64,000 bases of DNA from an uncultured Novosphingobium sp. (GTDB taxonomy: Bacteria; Pseudomonadota; Alphaproteobacteria; Sphingomonadales; Sphingomonadaceae), in NCBI GenBank assembly GCA_937996535.1, contig CALKVF010000077.1, forward strand, positions 1-64,000. Direction: 5' to 3'. Made by a program: the position numbers and the translations under genes. Position 1 is the stretch's first letter. Each line of letters starts with the position of its first letter. Below are positions 8,211-17,067 of the stretch, piece after piece. The notes under the pieces were generated by a model that had not been told where the DNA came from, ran no database searches, and saw only the letters and a list, made by a program, of their open reading frames with translations.

Positions 8211-9362
8211 ATGCCCGCCACCCACGCCGAACTGGTTGAACGCGCCCGAGCCCTCGCCCCGGCGATCCGCGCCCGCGCCGCAGAGGCCGCCGCCTTGCGC
8301 AAACCCGTCGACGCCTCGATCCAGGATCTCATCGATGCCGAACTGATCCAGATGTTCGTTCCGAAGCGTTGGGGCGGCTCGGAAGCCCCGCTCGCGGCGA
8401 TGATGGACGTGGTCGAGATCATCAGCGCGGCCTGTCCGTCCACCGGGTGGATCACCGCCTTCTACATCAGCCACAACATATACGTCGCCAAATTCGCCGA
8501 GGCGGTGCAGGAGCAGTTGTTCGGCCCGCGCGGCTATGTCCTGCTGCCGGCCGCGTCCGCTGCCGATATGGAGGCCCGCAAGGTCGATGGCGGCTGGGAA
8601 GTCAGCGGCCGGGCGGCCTGGGGCTCGGGCGTAATGCACGCGGATTGGGTGCTGATGAGCGGCAAGGCCGAAGACGGCCCGCGCTCGTTCCTGATGCCGA
8701 TCGACGCGGTCGAAGTGCTTGATACCTGGCACTTTGCCGGTATGGCCGGGACCGGCAGCAACGATTATGTCGCGCGCAGCGTGTTCGTGCCCGATGCCCA
8801 CGCGATCACCGCTGGCGAGTTCCACGGCGGCGCAACCGAAGGCTCAAGACTGCACGCCAACCCCTTGTTCTCGATCCCGTTTCTGGTGTCAGCTTATTGC
8901 ACGATCCTGCCGGTGATCACCGGCAGTCTCAAGGGCATGATGGGCGCCTATGAAGAGATGATCGACAAGCGCGTGCGCAATTTCAGCGGGGTCGTGCTCA
9001 AGGATCAGCAGACCGCGCACACCACACTGGGCCAGCTGCAAATCGAAACCCGCGCGGCAGGCGAACTGGCCCGCGCGGTCTATGACCGGGCTGAAGGCGT
9101 GCTGGCCGCGCGCCCCTTCACCACCGACGACCGGCTCCACGCCAAGGGCCAGACCGCCTTCACCTCGCGCCACTGCCGCGAGACGGCCAACCGCATGATG
9201 GCCGCGGCCGGTGCATCAAGCTTCCACGAGGGCCAGCCGCTCCAGCGCATCTGGCGCGACATCAACACCGTCTGCTCGCACGCGTTCTGGGATTGGGACG
9301 TGTCGTGCGAGCAAACCGGGCGCCAGCATCTCGGCCTGCCGCTGACCCACCCGCTGGTCTGA
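8211..9362 (+). CDS. Acyl-CoA-dehydrogenase-fold flavin monooxygenase, oxygenase component
   Basis: A 383-residue protein of the group D flavin monooxygenases that share the acyl-CoA dehydrogenase fold (HsaA, HpaH-type, DszC). Typical parts are LIDAELIQMFVPKRWGG, ACPSTGWITAFYISHN, VSGRAAWGSG, and the C-terminal ASSFHEGQPLQRIWRDINT. Such enzymes hydroxylate aromatic or polycyclic substrates using reduced flavin supplied by a separate reductase; no reductase gene is in this window. The ATG at 8211 has AAGGGAG 6 bases upstream; an in-frame TTG at 8184 is less likely. The TonB receptor follows. The paralogue at 12989-14185 has the same architecture. Confidence 0.87.
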   Translation: MPATHAELVERARALAPAIRARAAEAAALRKPVDASIQDLIDAELIQMFVPKRWGGSEAPLAAMMDVVEIISAACPSTGWITAFYISHNIYVAKFAEAVQEQLFGPRGYVLLPAASAADMEARKVDGGWEVSGRAAWGSGVMHADWVLMSGKAEDGPRSFLMPIDAVEVLDTWHFAGMAGTGSNDYVARSVFVPDAHAITAGEFHGGATEGSRLHANPLFSIPFLVSAYCTILPVITGSLKGMMGAYEEMIDKRVRNFSGVVLKDQQTAHTTLGQLQIETRAAGELARAVYDRAEGVLAARPFTTDDRLHAKGQTAFTSRHCRETANRMMAAAGASSFHEGQPLQRIWRDINTVCSHAFWDWDVSCEQTGRQHLGLPLTHPLV

Positions 9363-9414
9363 CCGGTCACCCCTTAGTTGACAATGAAGTTGACAAACAT
9401 CGGGTTTGAGTTAC

Positions 9415-9431
9415 CGTCAACATAATTGACG
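9415..9431. promoter_or_regulatory. Putative operator 3 of the island dyad (CGTCAA-N5-TTGACG)
   Basis: A symmetric 17-base dyad CGTCAACATAATTGACG in the 110-base gap before the TonB receptor. Two direct copies of GTTGACAA lie just upstream (9377-9384 and 9389-9396, 12-base period), so the promoter region carries several half-sites. This suggests the receptor has its own regulated promoter although it could also be read from the upstream monooxygenase. Confidence 0.55.
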
Positions 9432-9472
9432 CGAAGAAGCTGACAATCAGCTCTGTCATGGGAGGGAAGAGG

Positions 9473-11650
9473 ATGCACAAAACTCATCGTTTGATGCTTG
9501 GAGTCGCGGTCTCGGCAATCGCGCTGACCAGCGGCGGACAGGCCTTCGCGCAGGACACCGGCAGCCAGGGGCTCACCGAAATCGTGGTCACCGCGCAGAA
9601 GCGCGAAACCAAGCTCGAAAAGACCCCGATGACCATCAACGTCATCAGCGGCGATGAAATCGCCTCGTCGGGCATCGTCGAAATCAAGAGCCTGGCGGCG
9701 ACCGTGCCTGGCTTCACCATGAACGAGTCGCCCGGCGGGCTCAGCGGCGTGGCGCTGCGCGGCGTCGGCACCTCGGCGGGCAGCCAGGTGTTCGAACAGT
9801 CTGTCGGCCTGTTCGTTGACGGCATCTACCACCCGCGCGCGCGCCAGTATCGCGATGCGCTGTTCGACGTTGAACGCGTCGAAGTGGTCAAGGGCAGCCA
9901 GGGCGTGCTGTTCGGCAAGAACACCAGCGTCGGCGCGGTCAGCGTGATCTCGCGCGGGGCGGGTTCCAAGACCGGCGGTTACCTGCAGGGCACGGTCGAG
10001 GCCAATTACGGCAGCTACGGCTTCGAAGGCGGGGTCGACGTTGTCGCGAGCGACACCTTCAAGGCCCGCATCGCCGGGATGTTCGATCACCAGAACGGCT
10101 TCGTCCAGAACGTCACGCTGAACCGCAAGGAAGCCAATGGCGACCGTTACGTGGTGCGCGGCGTGTTCGATTTCACCCCGACCGAAGCACTGAGCCTGCG
10201 CGCCAAGGTGCAGTTCAGCAAGCTTGACCAGGTCGGCAACAACTTTGAATTCATCGCCAACCAGAACGTCACCGCCCTGCAGGGCCTGGGCGTGGTCGAT
10301 GGCGGCTTGAACGACTATGTGAAGTACGAAAGCGCCGGCTCGTTTGGCGACGCGCTCGACTGGCAGAAGGGCCAGGATCACTCGCTTGAAATCAAGTATG
10401 ATCTGGGCAACGATTTCACGCTGACGGCGGTGTCGGGCTACACCAAGTTCGACTTCAACAACGGGTTCGATTCAGACTCGACCCCGGGCACGCAACTGTT
10501 CTCGCACTTCAATGAAAAGTTCGACCAGTTCACCCAGGAAGTGCGCCTGACCTCGCCGGGCGGGCAGCCGCTCGAATATATCGTCGGCGGGTATTACCTG
10601 CACTCGACGGTGCACTACAACTACCTGAGCTACTACAACAACTTCCCGGTCGCGGGCGGGCTTTACGGCACCACGTCGCAGCGCTTCAACCAAACCGAGA
10701 ACACCTTCGCCGGGTTTGGCCAGGCCACCTGGCACATGGCTGACAACCTGCAGCTCAATGTCGGCGGGCGCCTGACCAGCGACAAGAAGGATGCCGATTA
10801 CCAGAAGTTCCTGCTCAGCGACGGCGGCCGTCCGACCGGGCTGGTGGCGCTGCTGGGCAATGGCCCCTACCACGCGGTCAACGTGAAGGATGACACCTTC
10901 GATTTCTCCGGCACGCTGAGCTACAACCCCACGCCCAGCTCGACGCTCTACGTCTCGGCCGGGCGCGGCAACAAGGGTTCGGGCTTCGTCAACCAGGCGG
11001 CGCTGGCCAATCCCTGGCCGGCCACCTTCCTGGTCCCGGTGGAACGCGTGACCACCTATGAAGCGGGCTTCAAGGGCCGCGTCCTCGATGGCCGCGTCTA
11101 TCTGTCGCTTGCCGCCTATCACATGGACATCAAGAACTTCCAGGACAGCTTCTACAACTCGACCGCGCGCGCCTTCCAGGTCCGTTCGCTCGATGCGAAG
11201 AGCACCGGGTTCGAAGCCGAAACCCAGATCAAGTTCAGCGATGCGATCACCGGCTATGGCAACCTGTCGTGGACCCCCCATGCCAAGCTCGCCAATGGCG
11301 AACGGATGCAGCGTTCGGCGCGGTTCAGCTCGACCATGGGCCTGCGTTACAAGTACGAGCTGTCCGACAGCCTGACCCTGTCGGGCTTTGGCCAGTGGCT
11401 GCACTCAACCTCGATGCTGCACCAGCCGGCCTCGGCCCCGGGCGACAACTGGAGCCACCCCTACGACCTGCTGAGCGCCCGCATCCAGCTCACCTACGAG
11501 CCCGCGCGCCTGAGCTTCTTCGTCAACGGGGCGAACCTCTCCAAGCAGGTTTACCGCACCTTCTCGTTCGGCAGCCCGCTCGGCCTCGGCCAGGTTGGCG
11601 CGCTCAATGATCCGCGCACCTTCACCTTCGGGATCCGCAAGGAATTCTGA
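9473..11650 (+). CDS. TonB-dependent outer-membrane receptor
   Basis: A 725-residue receptor. It starts with a cleavable signal peptide (MHKTHRLMLGVAVSAIALTS, ending QAFAQ), then a TonB-box-like stretch LTEIVVTAQKRE, the plug domain (VERVEVVKGSQGVLFGKNT) and a 22-strand-type barrel ending TFGIRKEF with the expected C-terminal Phe. The start at 9473 follows GGGAAGAGG. Receptors of this size and IVVTAQKRE type in sphingomonads often import hydrophobic or aromatic compounds, siderophores or sugars; here the surrounding monooxygenases and acyl-CoA genes suggest uptake of the substrate of the island. Dyad 9415-9431 lies upstream. Confidence 0.95.
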   Translation: MHKTHRLMLGVAVSAIALTSGGQAFAQDTGSQGLTEIVVTAQKRETKLEKTPMTINVISGDEIASSGIVEIKSLAATVPGFTMNESPGGLSGVALRGVGTSAGSQVFEQSVGLFVDGIYHPRARQYRDALFDVERVEVVKGSQGVLFGKNTSVGAVSVISRGAGSKTGGYLQGTVEANYGSYGFEGGVDVVASDTFKARIAGMFDHQNGFVQNVTLNRKEANGDRYVVRGVFDFTPTEALSLRAKVQFSKLDQVGNNFEFIANQNVTALQGLGVVDGGLNDYVKYESAGSFGDALDWQKGQDHSLEIKYDLGNDFTLTAVSGYTKFDFNNGFDSDSTPGTQLFSHFNEKFDQFTQEVRLTSPGGQPLEYIVGGYYLHSTVHYNYLSYYNNFPVAGGLYGTTSQRFNQTENTFAGFGQATWHMADNLQLNVGGRLTSDKKDADYQKFLLSDGGRPTGLVALLGNGPYHAVNVKDDTFDFSGTLSYNPTPSSTLYVSAGRGNKGSGFVNQAALANPWPATFLVPVERVTTYEAGFKGRVLDGRVYLSLAAYHMDIKNFQDSFYNSTARAFQVRSLDAKSTGFEAETQIKFSDAITGYGNLSWTPHAKLANGERMQRSARFSSTMGLRYKYELSDSLTLSGFGQWLHSTSMLHQPASAPGDNWSHPYDLLSARIQLTYEPARLSFFVNGANLSKQVYRTFSFGSPLGLGQVGALNDPRTFTFGIRKEF

Positions 11651-11664
11651 TCCGCCTTGCCCCG

Positions 11665-11744
11665 CCATCCGCCCAATGCCCCGGGCGGATGGCACCGGCA
11701 TACAAAACGGCCCCCGGCATCGCTTGCCAGGGGCCGTTTGTTTT
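11665..11744. terminator. Double hairpin, likely bidirectional terminator
   Basis: Between the convergent TonB receptor and P450 genes are two strong hairpins. The first is a perfect 10-bp stem CCATCCGCCC/GGGCGGATGG (11665-11692). The second has a 10-bp stem AAACGGCCCC/GGGGCCGTTT (11705-11739) flanked by A-rich sequence on the left and GTTTTG on the right, so it can work in both directions. Confidence 0.75.
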
Positions 11745-11754
11745 GCAGCGAGTA

Positions 11755-12978
11755 TTAGCCGTTGAGGCGGATCGGCAGGGTCTTCATCGCCTGGACCAGA
11801 TTGGAGCGCAGCCAGGTCGGCTCGCCCGCCAGGGCATAGTTCGGGAAGGCTGCCAGGAACGCCTCAAGGATCACCCGCAGCTGCAATTGCGCCAGCCGCG
11901 AACCCAGGCAGTGGTGGACGCCGTAGCCAAAGGTGAGGTGACGCGAGGCGTTTTCGCGGCACAGATCGAGCCGGTGCGGATCGGCGAATACCGCCGGATC
12001 ATGATTGCCCGCGCCATAAAGCAGCGCCACCCGTTCACCCGCCTGCACCGCGGTTCCGCCAACCACGACATCGCGCTTGGCGGTGCGGGCCATCTGGTAA
12101 ACCGGGCTGTACCAGCGCAGCAATTCGTTGGTGGCCCCGGCGATCAGCGCGGGATCATCGAGCAGCAACTGGCGCTGATCGGGATTGCGGACCAGCGCCC
12201 ACAGCGCCCCGGCCAGCGAACTGCGCGTGGTTTCATTGCCCGCCGCGATCATGTTCGAGAAAAAGCTCTTCTGCTCGATCTCGCTCAGCGCCCGTCCGCC
12301 GATCGTGGCATTGGCCACCCGGCTCAACAGATCGCCGGTCGGCGCGCGGCGGCGCTGCTCCAGCAGGTGCCAGCCATAGTCGAAGATTTCGAGATAGCGC
12401 TGGTTGGCATCGGCCATGGTCGGCGAATATTCGGGGTCGTCGATTCCGAACACGGCATTGGTGAATTCAAACACCCGCCATTCGTCCTCCTCGGGCACGC
12501 CCATTGCCGCGCAGACGGTCTTGATCGGTACGATCGCAGCCACTTCGGTGACCACGTCCACCGCATCGCGCCCCTTGAGGCTGGCGATCAGCGCATCGAC
12601 CGAGGCGCGGATGCGCGGCTCCAGTTGAGCCAGCGCGCCGGGCATGAAGGCCGAAGCCACCACGCCGCGAAAATCGGCGTGTTCGGGATTGTCCATCGCC
12701 AGCATGAAACGCGACAGCACCTGGCCGATTTCCGGGTCCATCGCGGTAAAGCTGTCGGTCGGGATGCGAAAGCCCTGCGTCGAGGTGAAATTCTCGGCAT
12801 CGAGCGACACCGCGCGAATGTCATCAAACCGGGTCAGTGCCCAGAACGGCGGCTGGTGGGCCGATCCGGGATGGCGCCAGACCGGCTGGGTTTCACGCAT
12901 CCGGTCATAGAGCGCATAGGGGTGTCCCTGCGCGAAGGTATCCGGGTCGATAACGCTGAAGTCGATCTGGCCCTGCAT
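11755..12978 (-). CDS. Cytochrome P450
   Basis: A 407-residue soluble bacterial P450. The heme-ligand loop FGYGVHHCLGSRLA places the Cys at about residue 357; the I-helix oxygen-activating motif is AAGNETTRSS and the K-helix ExxR is NELLRW. It lies 10 bases downstream of the flavin monooxygenase gene at 12989-14185, so the two are co-transcribed. P450s of this class need a ferredoxin and reductase, and none is encoded here. Related bacterial families act on terpenes, steroids and fatty acids; substrate not determinable from sequence. Confidence 0.95.
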   Translation of the reverse strand: MQGQIDFSVIDPDTFAQGHPYALYDRMRETQPVWRHPGSAHQPPFWALTRFDDIRAVSLDAENFTSTQGFRIPTDSFTAMDPEIGQVLSRFMLAMDNPEHADFRGVVASAFMPGALAQLEPRIRASVDALIASLKGRDAVDVVTEVAAIVPIKTVCAAMGVPEEDEWRVFEFTNAVFGIDDPEYSPTMADANQRYLEIFDYGWHLLEQRRRAPTGDLLSRVANATIGGRALSEIEQKSFFSNMIAAGNETTRSSLAGALWALVRNPDQRQLLLDDPALIAGATNELLRWYSPVYQMARTAKRDVVVGGTAVQAGERVALLYGAGNHDPAVFADPHRLDLCRENASRHLTFGYGVHHCLGSRLAQLQLRVILEAFLAAFPNYALAGEPTWLRSNLVQAMKTLPIRLNG

Positions 12979-12988
12979 CGCGCGGCGC

Positions 12989-14185
12989 CTAGAGCAGATC
13001 GGCCGGGGTGGTCGGCATGCCCAGCTCGACCTTGCCGGCGAGCACGGCGGTGCGATCCCAATCGAACATCACGTGGCCGCGCATCACCTGCAGATCGCGC
13101 AGGTGCCGCTGCAAGGGCGCGCTGGTCATCGACGCGCTTGCCCCGGCAGCAGCGCCCAGCGTGTTGACCGCCGAATTGGCCAGCCGCACGATCTGTGCCG
13201 CGGCCAGCCGCAACGCCACCTGAACGTCAATCGGGGTCTGCGCGCCATTGGGGCCTTCGCGGTCCAGCACCCGGCAGGCATCGTCCCAGACCAGCCGCGC
13301 CGCGCGAACATCGGCCATCGCCTCGCCCAGCCGCAGGTGGGTGGTCTGCATATCGCCCTGCCGCGCCCCGCCGCTGAACGCCTGAAGCTTGGTCTTCATC
13401 CGCTCTGTGAACCAGTCAACCGCGGCCTCCGCCGCGCCCAGCGCCGGGGTTGCCGCGACCAGCGCCAGCCCGGCCCGCAAAGGTGCGCGCAGGGTCGATC
13501 CCGGGTGCAGCGCCTCGCCCGGCGAAGCGCCGGCGGCCATCAGCCGGGCGGGCAATGTCATGTGGGTGGGCACGAACACATCGCGCACAATCACCGCCTG
13601 GCTGCCCGTCGCGGCCATGCCCGATACGTACCAGACATCGTCGATCTCAGCCTGGCCCACCGGCATGGCGCAGAAGATCGGCTCCATCGTCTCGGGATTG
13701 AGGCCGTTGACCAACAGCCAATCCGAATGGTTGACCCCGGTGGCCCATTCCCACCGCCCCGAAACGCGAAAGCCCCCTTCGACCGGCACCGCCTTGCCGG
13801 TGGGAGCAAGCGGCGCCGGCGCGCGCGGGATTGCGCCATCCTTGAAGAAGGCGGCCTGCGCCTCCGCACCGAACTTGCACAGCATCCACGCGTGAAGCGC
13901 CAGGAATGACAGCGTCCAGCCGCTTGAGGGGCAGCCCCGGCTGAGCCGGCGCACCACATCCATGAAGGCGCTGAACTGCGCGCCCTGCCCGCCGACCCCG
14001 GCCGGGGCCAGCATGGCGAAGAAGCCGGCGGCATCGGCCTCGTCCACGGTTGCATCGGGCATCGCCCGCGCAGCTTCGGCGGCGGCGGCGCGATCAGCGA
14101 GGCGCAAGGCAAAGGCATCGGCCCAATCGCTCCACGGTTCTCCGCCGCGCGTCATACCACTGACCTGGCTTTGCTGGGCCATCAT
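12989..14185 (-). CDS. Acyl-CoA-dehydrogenase-fold flavin monooxygenase, oxygenase component (second copy)
   Basis: A 398-residue relative of the protein at 8211-9362. It shares the segments CPSSGWTLSFLALHAWML, VSGRWEWATGVNHSDW and VSGMAATGSQAVIVRDVFVP, then a C-terminal block LQRHLRDLQVMRGHVMFDWD. The arrangement matches HsaA/HpaH/DszC-type oxygenases that use free reduced flavin. It is the first gene of a two-gene unit with the P450, and dyad 14248-14264 lies 63 bases upstream. Sequence differences from the first copy are large enough that a different substrate or step in the same pathway is likely. Confidence 0.85.
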   Translation of the reverse strand: MMAQQSQVSGMTRGGEPWSDWADAFALRLADRAAAAEAARAMPDATVDEADAAGFFAMLAPAGVGGQGAQFSAFMDVVRRLSRGCPSSGWTLSFLALHAWMLCKFGAEAQAAFFKDGAIPRAPAPLAPTGKAVPVEGGFRVSGRWEWATGVNHSDWLLVNGLNPETMEPIFCAMPVGQAEIDDVWYVSGMAATGSQAVIVRDVFVPTHMTLPARLMAAGASPGEALHPGSTLRAPLRAGLALVAATPALGAAEAAVDWFTERMKTKLQAFSGGARQGDMQTTHLRLGEAMADVRAARLVWDDACRVLDREGPNGAQTPIDVQVALRLAAAQIVRLANSAVNTLGAAAGASASMTSAPLQRHLRDLQVMRGHVMFDWDRTAVLAGKVELGMPTTPADLL

Positions 14186-14247
14186 GCCGATCCTTTCCCA
14201 ATTGCCTCGTGCGGGCTTTCAAGCAGCCTGTCCAAGTTCCAATTTTT

Positions 14248-14264
14248 TGTCAAGTTAGTTTACA
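14248..14264. promoter_or_regulatory. Putative operator 4 of the island dyad (TGTCAA-N5-TTTACA)
   Basis: TGTCAAGTTAGTTTACA, with a perfect left half and a 5/6 right half. It sits in the divergent promoter between the monooxygenase-P450 unit (start 14185) and the first MarR gene (start 14372), so it could control both. Confidence 0.58.
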
Positions 14265-14371
14265 GAGTTAACGAAAGGCAGCTTGGGATTACTACTAAGA
14301 TGGGCTCAAAACCGTCCGAAATCAGCCGAAACTATCTTGCGCGCCCTGCCCCGAGCGGGAATGGAGAACCC

Positions 14372-14788
14372 ATGGCGAATTCCCTGCTGATGCTTGACCT
14401 GATGCGGACCTATCTGTGGTTCGACGAACAACTGCGCAGCCGGCTGGCCGAGCGCGGCTGGGGTGCGGTCAGCCGGTCGCAGTCGCTGGTGCTGACCCAT
14501 ATCGCCAATGGGGTTAGCCGGGCCTCGCGGATCGCGGAAAACCTAGGGGTTACGCGTCAGGCGATGAGCCAGCTGCTGAGCGACATGGAATCGCGCGGAC
14601 TGATCGAACTGCAGCCCGACCCGTTCGATCGCCGCGCCCAGCTCGTCCAGTTTGCCCCCGGCGGTGCGGCAATCCGCGAGGATGCCCAGCAGACGCTGCG
14701 CGAGCTTGAACGCGACATGGAAGAGGCACTGGGCAGCGAGCGGATGCGCGATCTGCGCGAGGCGCTGGAACGCTTCCCCGAACGCTGA
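14372..14788 (+). CDS. MarR family transcriptional regulator (first of tandem pair)
   Basis: A 138-residue MarR protein. The winged helix includes SRASRIAENLGVTRQAMSQL, then MESRGLIELQPDPFDRRAQL, where the Asp-Arg of the wing is conserved. The ATG at 14372 follows GGAGAA; the longer in-frame ORF upstream reads through the divergent promoter and is not credible. MarR proteins usually repress nearby genes and release DNA on binding an aromatic or CoA-type ligand. It is divergent from the monooxygenase-P450 unit and is followed by a paralogue. Confidence 0.93.
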   Translation: MANSLLMLDLMRTYLWFDEQLRSRLAERGWGAVSRSQSLVLTHIANGVSRASRIAENLGVTRQAMSQLLSDMESRGLIELQPDPFDRRAQLVQFAPGGAAIREDAQQTLRELERDMEEALGSERMRDLREALERFPER

Positions 14789-14812
14789 TCGCCCCCCGCG
14801 CCGAACGGCAAT

Positions 14813-14829
14813 CGTCAATTTCAACGACA
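14813..14829. promoter_or_regulatory. Putative operator 5 of the island dyad (CGTCAA-N5-ACGACA)
   Basis: A weaker version of the island dyad, left half 5/6 and right half 4/6, in the 154-base gap before the second MarR gene. The spacing is the same as in the other sites, but the match is poor enough that chance cannot be excluded. Confidence 0.33.
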
Positions 14830-14942
14830 TTTTTACCCAACGGTCCATAACCACCCCGGCAGGGCTGGCGAGGTGGCTGGCGATCGGTTATTCGGCACCC
14901 ATATCCGGGCGGCAAAACTGCCCCGGAGCGCCGGAACCGATC

Positions 14943-15401
14943 ATGCAATCACCTTACCTCATCGTATCATTGCTCCAGGGCTTCTACTGGTTCGATTCCG
15001 GGCTGCAGAGCTTCCTGCGCGCGCGCAGCTGGCCCACGCTGACCCATTCGCAATCGATGGTGATGATGAACATCACGATCGGCGCGACCCGGCCGGTGGA
15101 AATCGCCCGCAATCTGGGGATCAGCCGTCAGGCGGTCCACGTCACGCTGGCCCAGATCGCCGAACTCGGCATGATCCGCTTTGCCGACGATCCGACTGAC
15201 AAGCGCACCAAGATCGTAGTGCTGACCGAAATCGGCGAACCGATGCGCCGCGATGCCCAGGCCGCCGTCTCGATGATGACCAAGCGCCTGGCCGAACGCA
15301 TCGGCCAGCCGCAGCTTGCCGGGCTGATCGCGGCCTGCGGGGTGGACTGGGGCGATCCGATCGATTTCGAAGCCGAAGCCGCGCTCGAAGCGCGCGCCTG
15401 A
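14943..15401 (+). CDS. MarR family transcriptional regulator (second of tandem pair)
   Basis: A 152-residue MarR protein related to the one just upstream: both begin with a short Leu-rich helix followed by a WFD segment, and the HTH reads VEIARNLGISRQAVHVTLAQ with a wing containing DDPTDKRTKIV. The C-terminus is longer and acidic (DWGDPIDFEAEAALEA). The ATG at 14943 was chosen because the domain begins there. The gene ends 4 bases before the convergent acyl-CoA ligase gene. Two MarR paralogues side by side suggest either two ligands or a heteromeric regulator. Confidence 0.9.
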   Translation: MQSPYLIVSLLQGFYWFDSGLQSFLRARSWPTLTHSQSMVMMNITIGATRPVEIARNLGISRQAVHVTLAQIAELGMIRFADDPTDKRTKIVVLTEIGEPMRRDAQAAVSMMTKRLAERIGQPQLAGLIAACGVDWGDPIDFEAEAALEARA

Positions 15402-15405
15402 CGGC

Positions 15406-16938
15406 TCAGGCGCCGACGGCGCTACGCTTGCCCTGCCAATAGGGCGCCCGCAGCTGCGCCTTGAGCACTTTGCCCGCGGGGCTACGCGGCAGCGGTTCGC
15501 TGCGCAGATCCCAGCTCTTGGGGCATTTGTAGCGCGCCAGCCGCTCGTGCAGGTGCGCCAACAGCGCCGCGGTGCTCGGCGCAGCGCCCGCAACCGGCAC
15601 GACGATCGCGTGGACCAGTTCGCCCCAGTGCGCATCGGGAATGCCGATCACGGTGCATTCGTGCACCTCGGGGTGCAGGCTCAGCGCGTTTTCGACCTCG
15701 ATCGAATAGATGTTTTCCGCGCCCGAGACGATCATGTCCTTCATCCGGTCGGTGATGGTGATGAAGCCATCCTCGTCCATGAAACCGGCGTCCTGCGAAT
15801 GCATCCAGCCGCCGCGCAGGGCTTCGGCGGTTTCCTCGGGCCGGTTCCAATATCCCGCCATCACGCAGGGCCCGCGCCCGACGATTTCGCCCACCTGCCC
15901 ACGCGGCAGTTCGGCGCCATCGGGGCCAACCACCATGATCTCGAAGCCATAACCCGGAACGCCTGCGGTGCGCAGCTTGGCCAGTCCGCTCTCGACCCGG
16001 TGGTGTTCGGGCATCAGGAAGGTGATCGAGGGCATTTCGGTCATTCCGAAGCCCTGGATAAACGCGATCCCCGGCAGACGCTCCTGCGCGCGGGCGATGG
16101 TCGCCGCGGGCATCGGTGAGCCGCCATAGCCCAGCATCCGCAGCGAGGAGAGATCGTGCGCTGCAAGGTCAGCATGGGTCAGCGTATCGATCACCGCCGG
16201 CACGGTGAACACGTGGGTCACGCGGTGCCGCGCGGTCAGCGCCATGATCGTCGCGGGGTCGAGCTTTTGGGCAAAGACGTGGGTTCCGGCCACCATCGTC
16301 ACCGAAAACATCCCGATATCGGCAAGGTGGAACATCGGCGCGCAGTGCAGGTTCACGCAGGCCGGGCCGAACCCGATCATCATGATCAGGTTGTTCGCCA
16401 CCGAAACCAGATTGCGGTGGGTCAGCATCACGCCCTTGGGCAGACCCGTGGTGCCGCCGGTGTAGAACACCCCGGCAAGATCGGCATCGGCGCGGGCCGC
16501 ATCGGCCAGCGGTACAAGCCCGGCCGCCGCCCGGCGCAGGCTGCCGCCCGCTTCATCGAGCCGTTCGATCCGCAGGTCTGGCAAAGCCTCAGCGAGGCCC
16601 GCAGCCTGGGCTTCGAACCCATCGCCCACCAGCAGCACTTTCGCGCCCACGTCGCTGAGCTGGAACGAGAGTTCGGCAACCGTCAGCCGGGTGTTGAGCG
16701 GGACGATCACCGCCCCGGCCCAGAATGCCGCGAAATAGGCATCGTAATAGTGATCGCTGTTGGCGGCGAGCACGGCCACCCGATCATCGGCCCCGGCGCC
16801 AAAACTGCGCAGCAGCGCGGCAAGGCGCGCGATGTCATCGGCAACTTCGGCCCAGCAGCGCTGCCGCTCACCATCGATGGTGGCAAGGCCGCGCGGATTG
16901 ATGCGCGCCGCGCGATGGATACCCTGGGTCAGTTGCAC
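15406..16938 (-). CDS. AMP-forming acyl-CoA synthetase/ligase (second copy)
   Basis: A 510-residue ANL-superfamily ligase. The P-loop reads FYTGGTTGLPKGVMLTH, followed by GFGMTEMP, the DAGFMDEDGFITITDR motif and the C-terminal hinge KDMIVSGAENIYSIEVE; the catalytic Lys lies in SPAGKVLKAQL. These place it with long/medium-chain acyl- and aromatic acyl-CoA ligases. It appears to be a single-gene unit with dyad 17037-17053 about 100 bases upstream of its start. It differs considerably from the ligase at 4417-5985, so the island can activate two different acids or the same acid at two stages. Confidence 0.94.
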   Translation of the reverse strand: MQLTQGIHRAARINPRGLATIDGERQRCWAEVADDIARLAALLRSFGAGADDRVAVLAANSDHYYDAYFAAFWAGAVIVPLNTRLTVAELSFQLSDVGAKVLLVGDGFEAQAAGLAEALPDLRIERLDEAGGSLRRAAAGLVPLADAARADADLAGVFYTGGTTGLPKGVMLTHRNLVSVANNLIMMIGFGPACVNLHCAPMFHLADIGMFSVTMVAGTHVFAQKLDPATIMALTARHRVTHVFTVPAVIDTLTHADLAAHDLSSLRMLGYGGSPMPAATIARAQERLPGIAFIQGFGMTEMPSITFLMPEHHRVESGLAKLRTAGVPGYGFEIMVVGPDGAELPRGQVGEIVGRGPCVMAGYWNRPEETAEALRGGWMHSQDAGFMDEDGFITITDRMKDMIVSGAENIYSIEVENALSLHPEVHECTVIGIPDAHWGELVHAIVVPVAGAAPSTAALLAHLHERLARYKCPKSWDLRSEPLPRSPAGKVLKAQLRAPYWQGKRSAVGA

Positions 16939-17036
16939 GAAATTTCAGGCCTTTATCAGCTTGGTCCGGCAGCCCGCCAATGCATGGCGCAGCCTCCGGT
17001 TCATCCCCGTTTCCAGCTACCCAGCCTTGCGGATAT

Positions 17037-17053
17037 TGTCAAATAAATTGCCT
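17037..17053. promoter_or_regulatory. Putative operator 6 of the island dyad (TGTCAA-N5-TTGCCT)
   Basis: Perfect left half and a 4/6 right half of the island dyad, in the short gap between the end of the CoA-transferase gene and the start of the acyl-CoA ligase gene on the minus strand. The location suggests a separate promoter for the ligase. Confidence 0.45.
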
Positions 17054-17067
17054 ATTACGTGAGGTGA

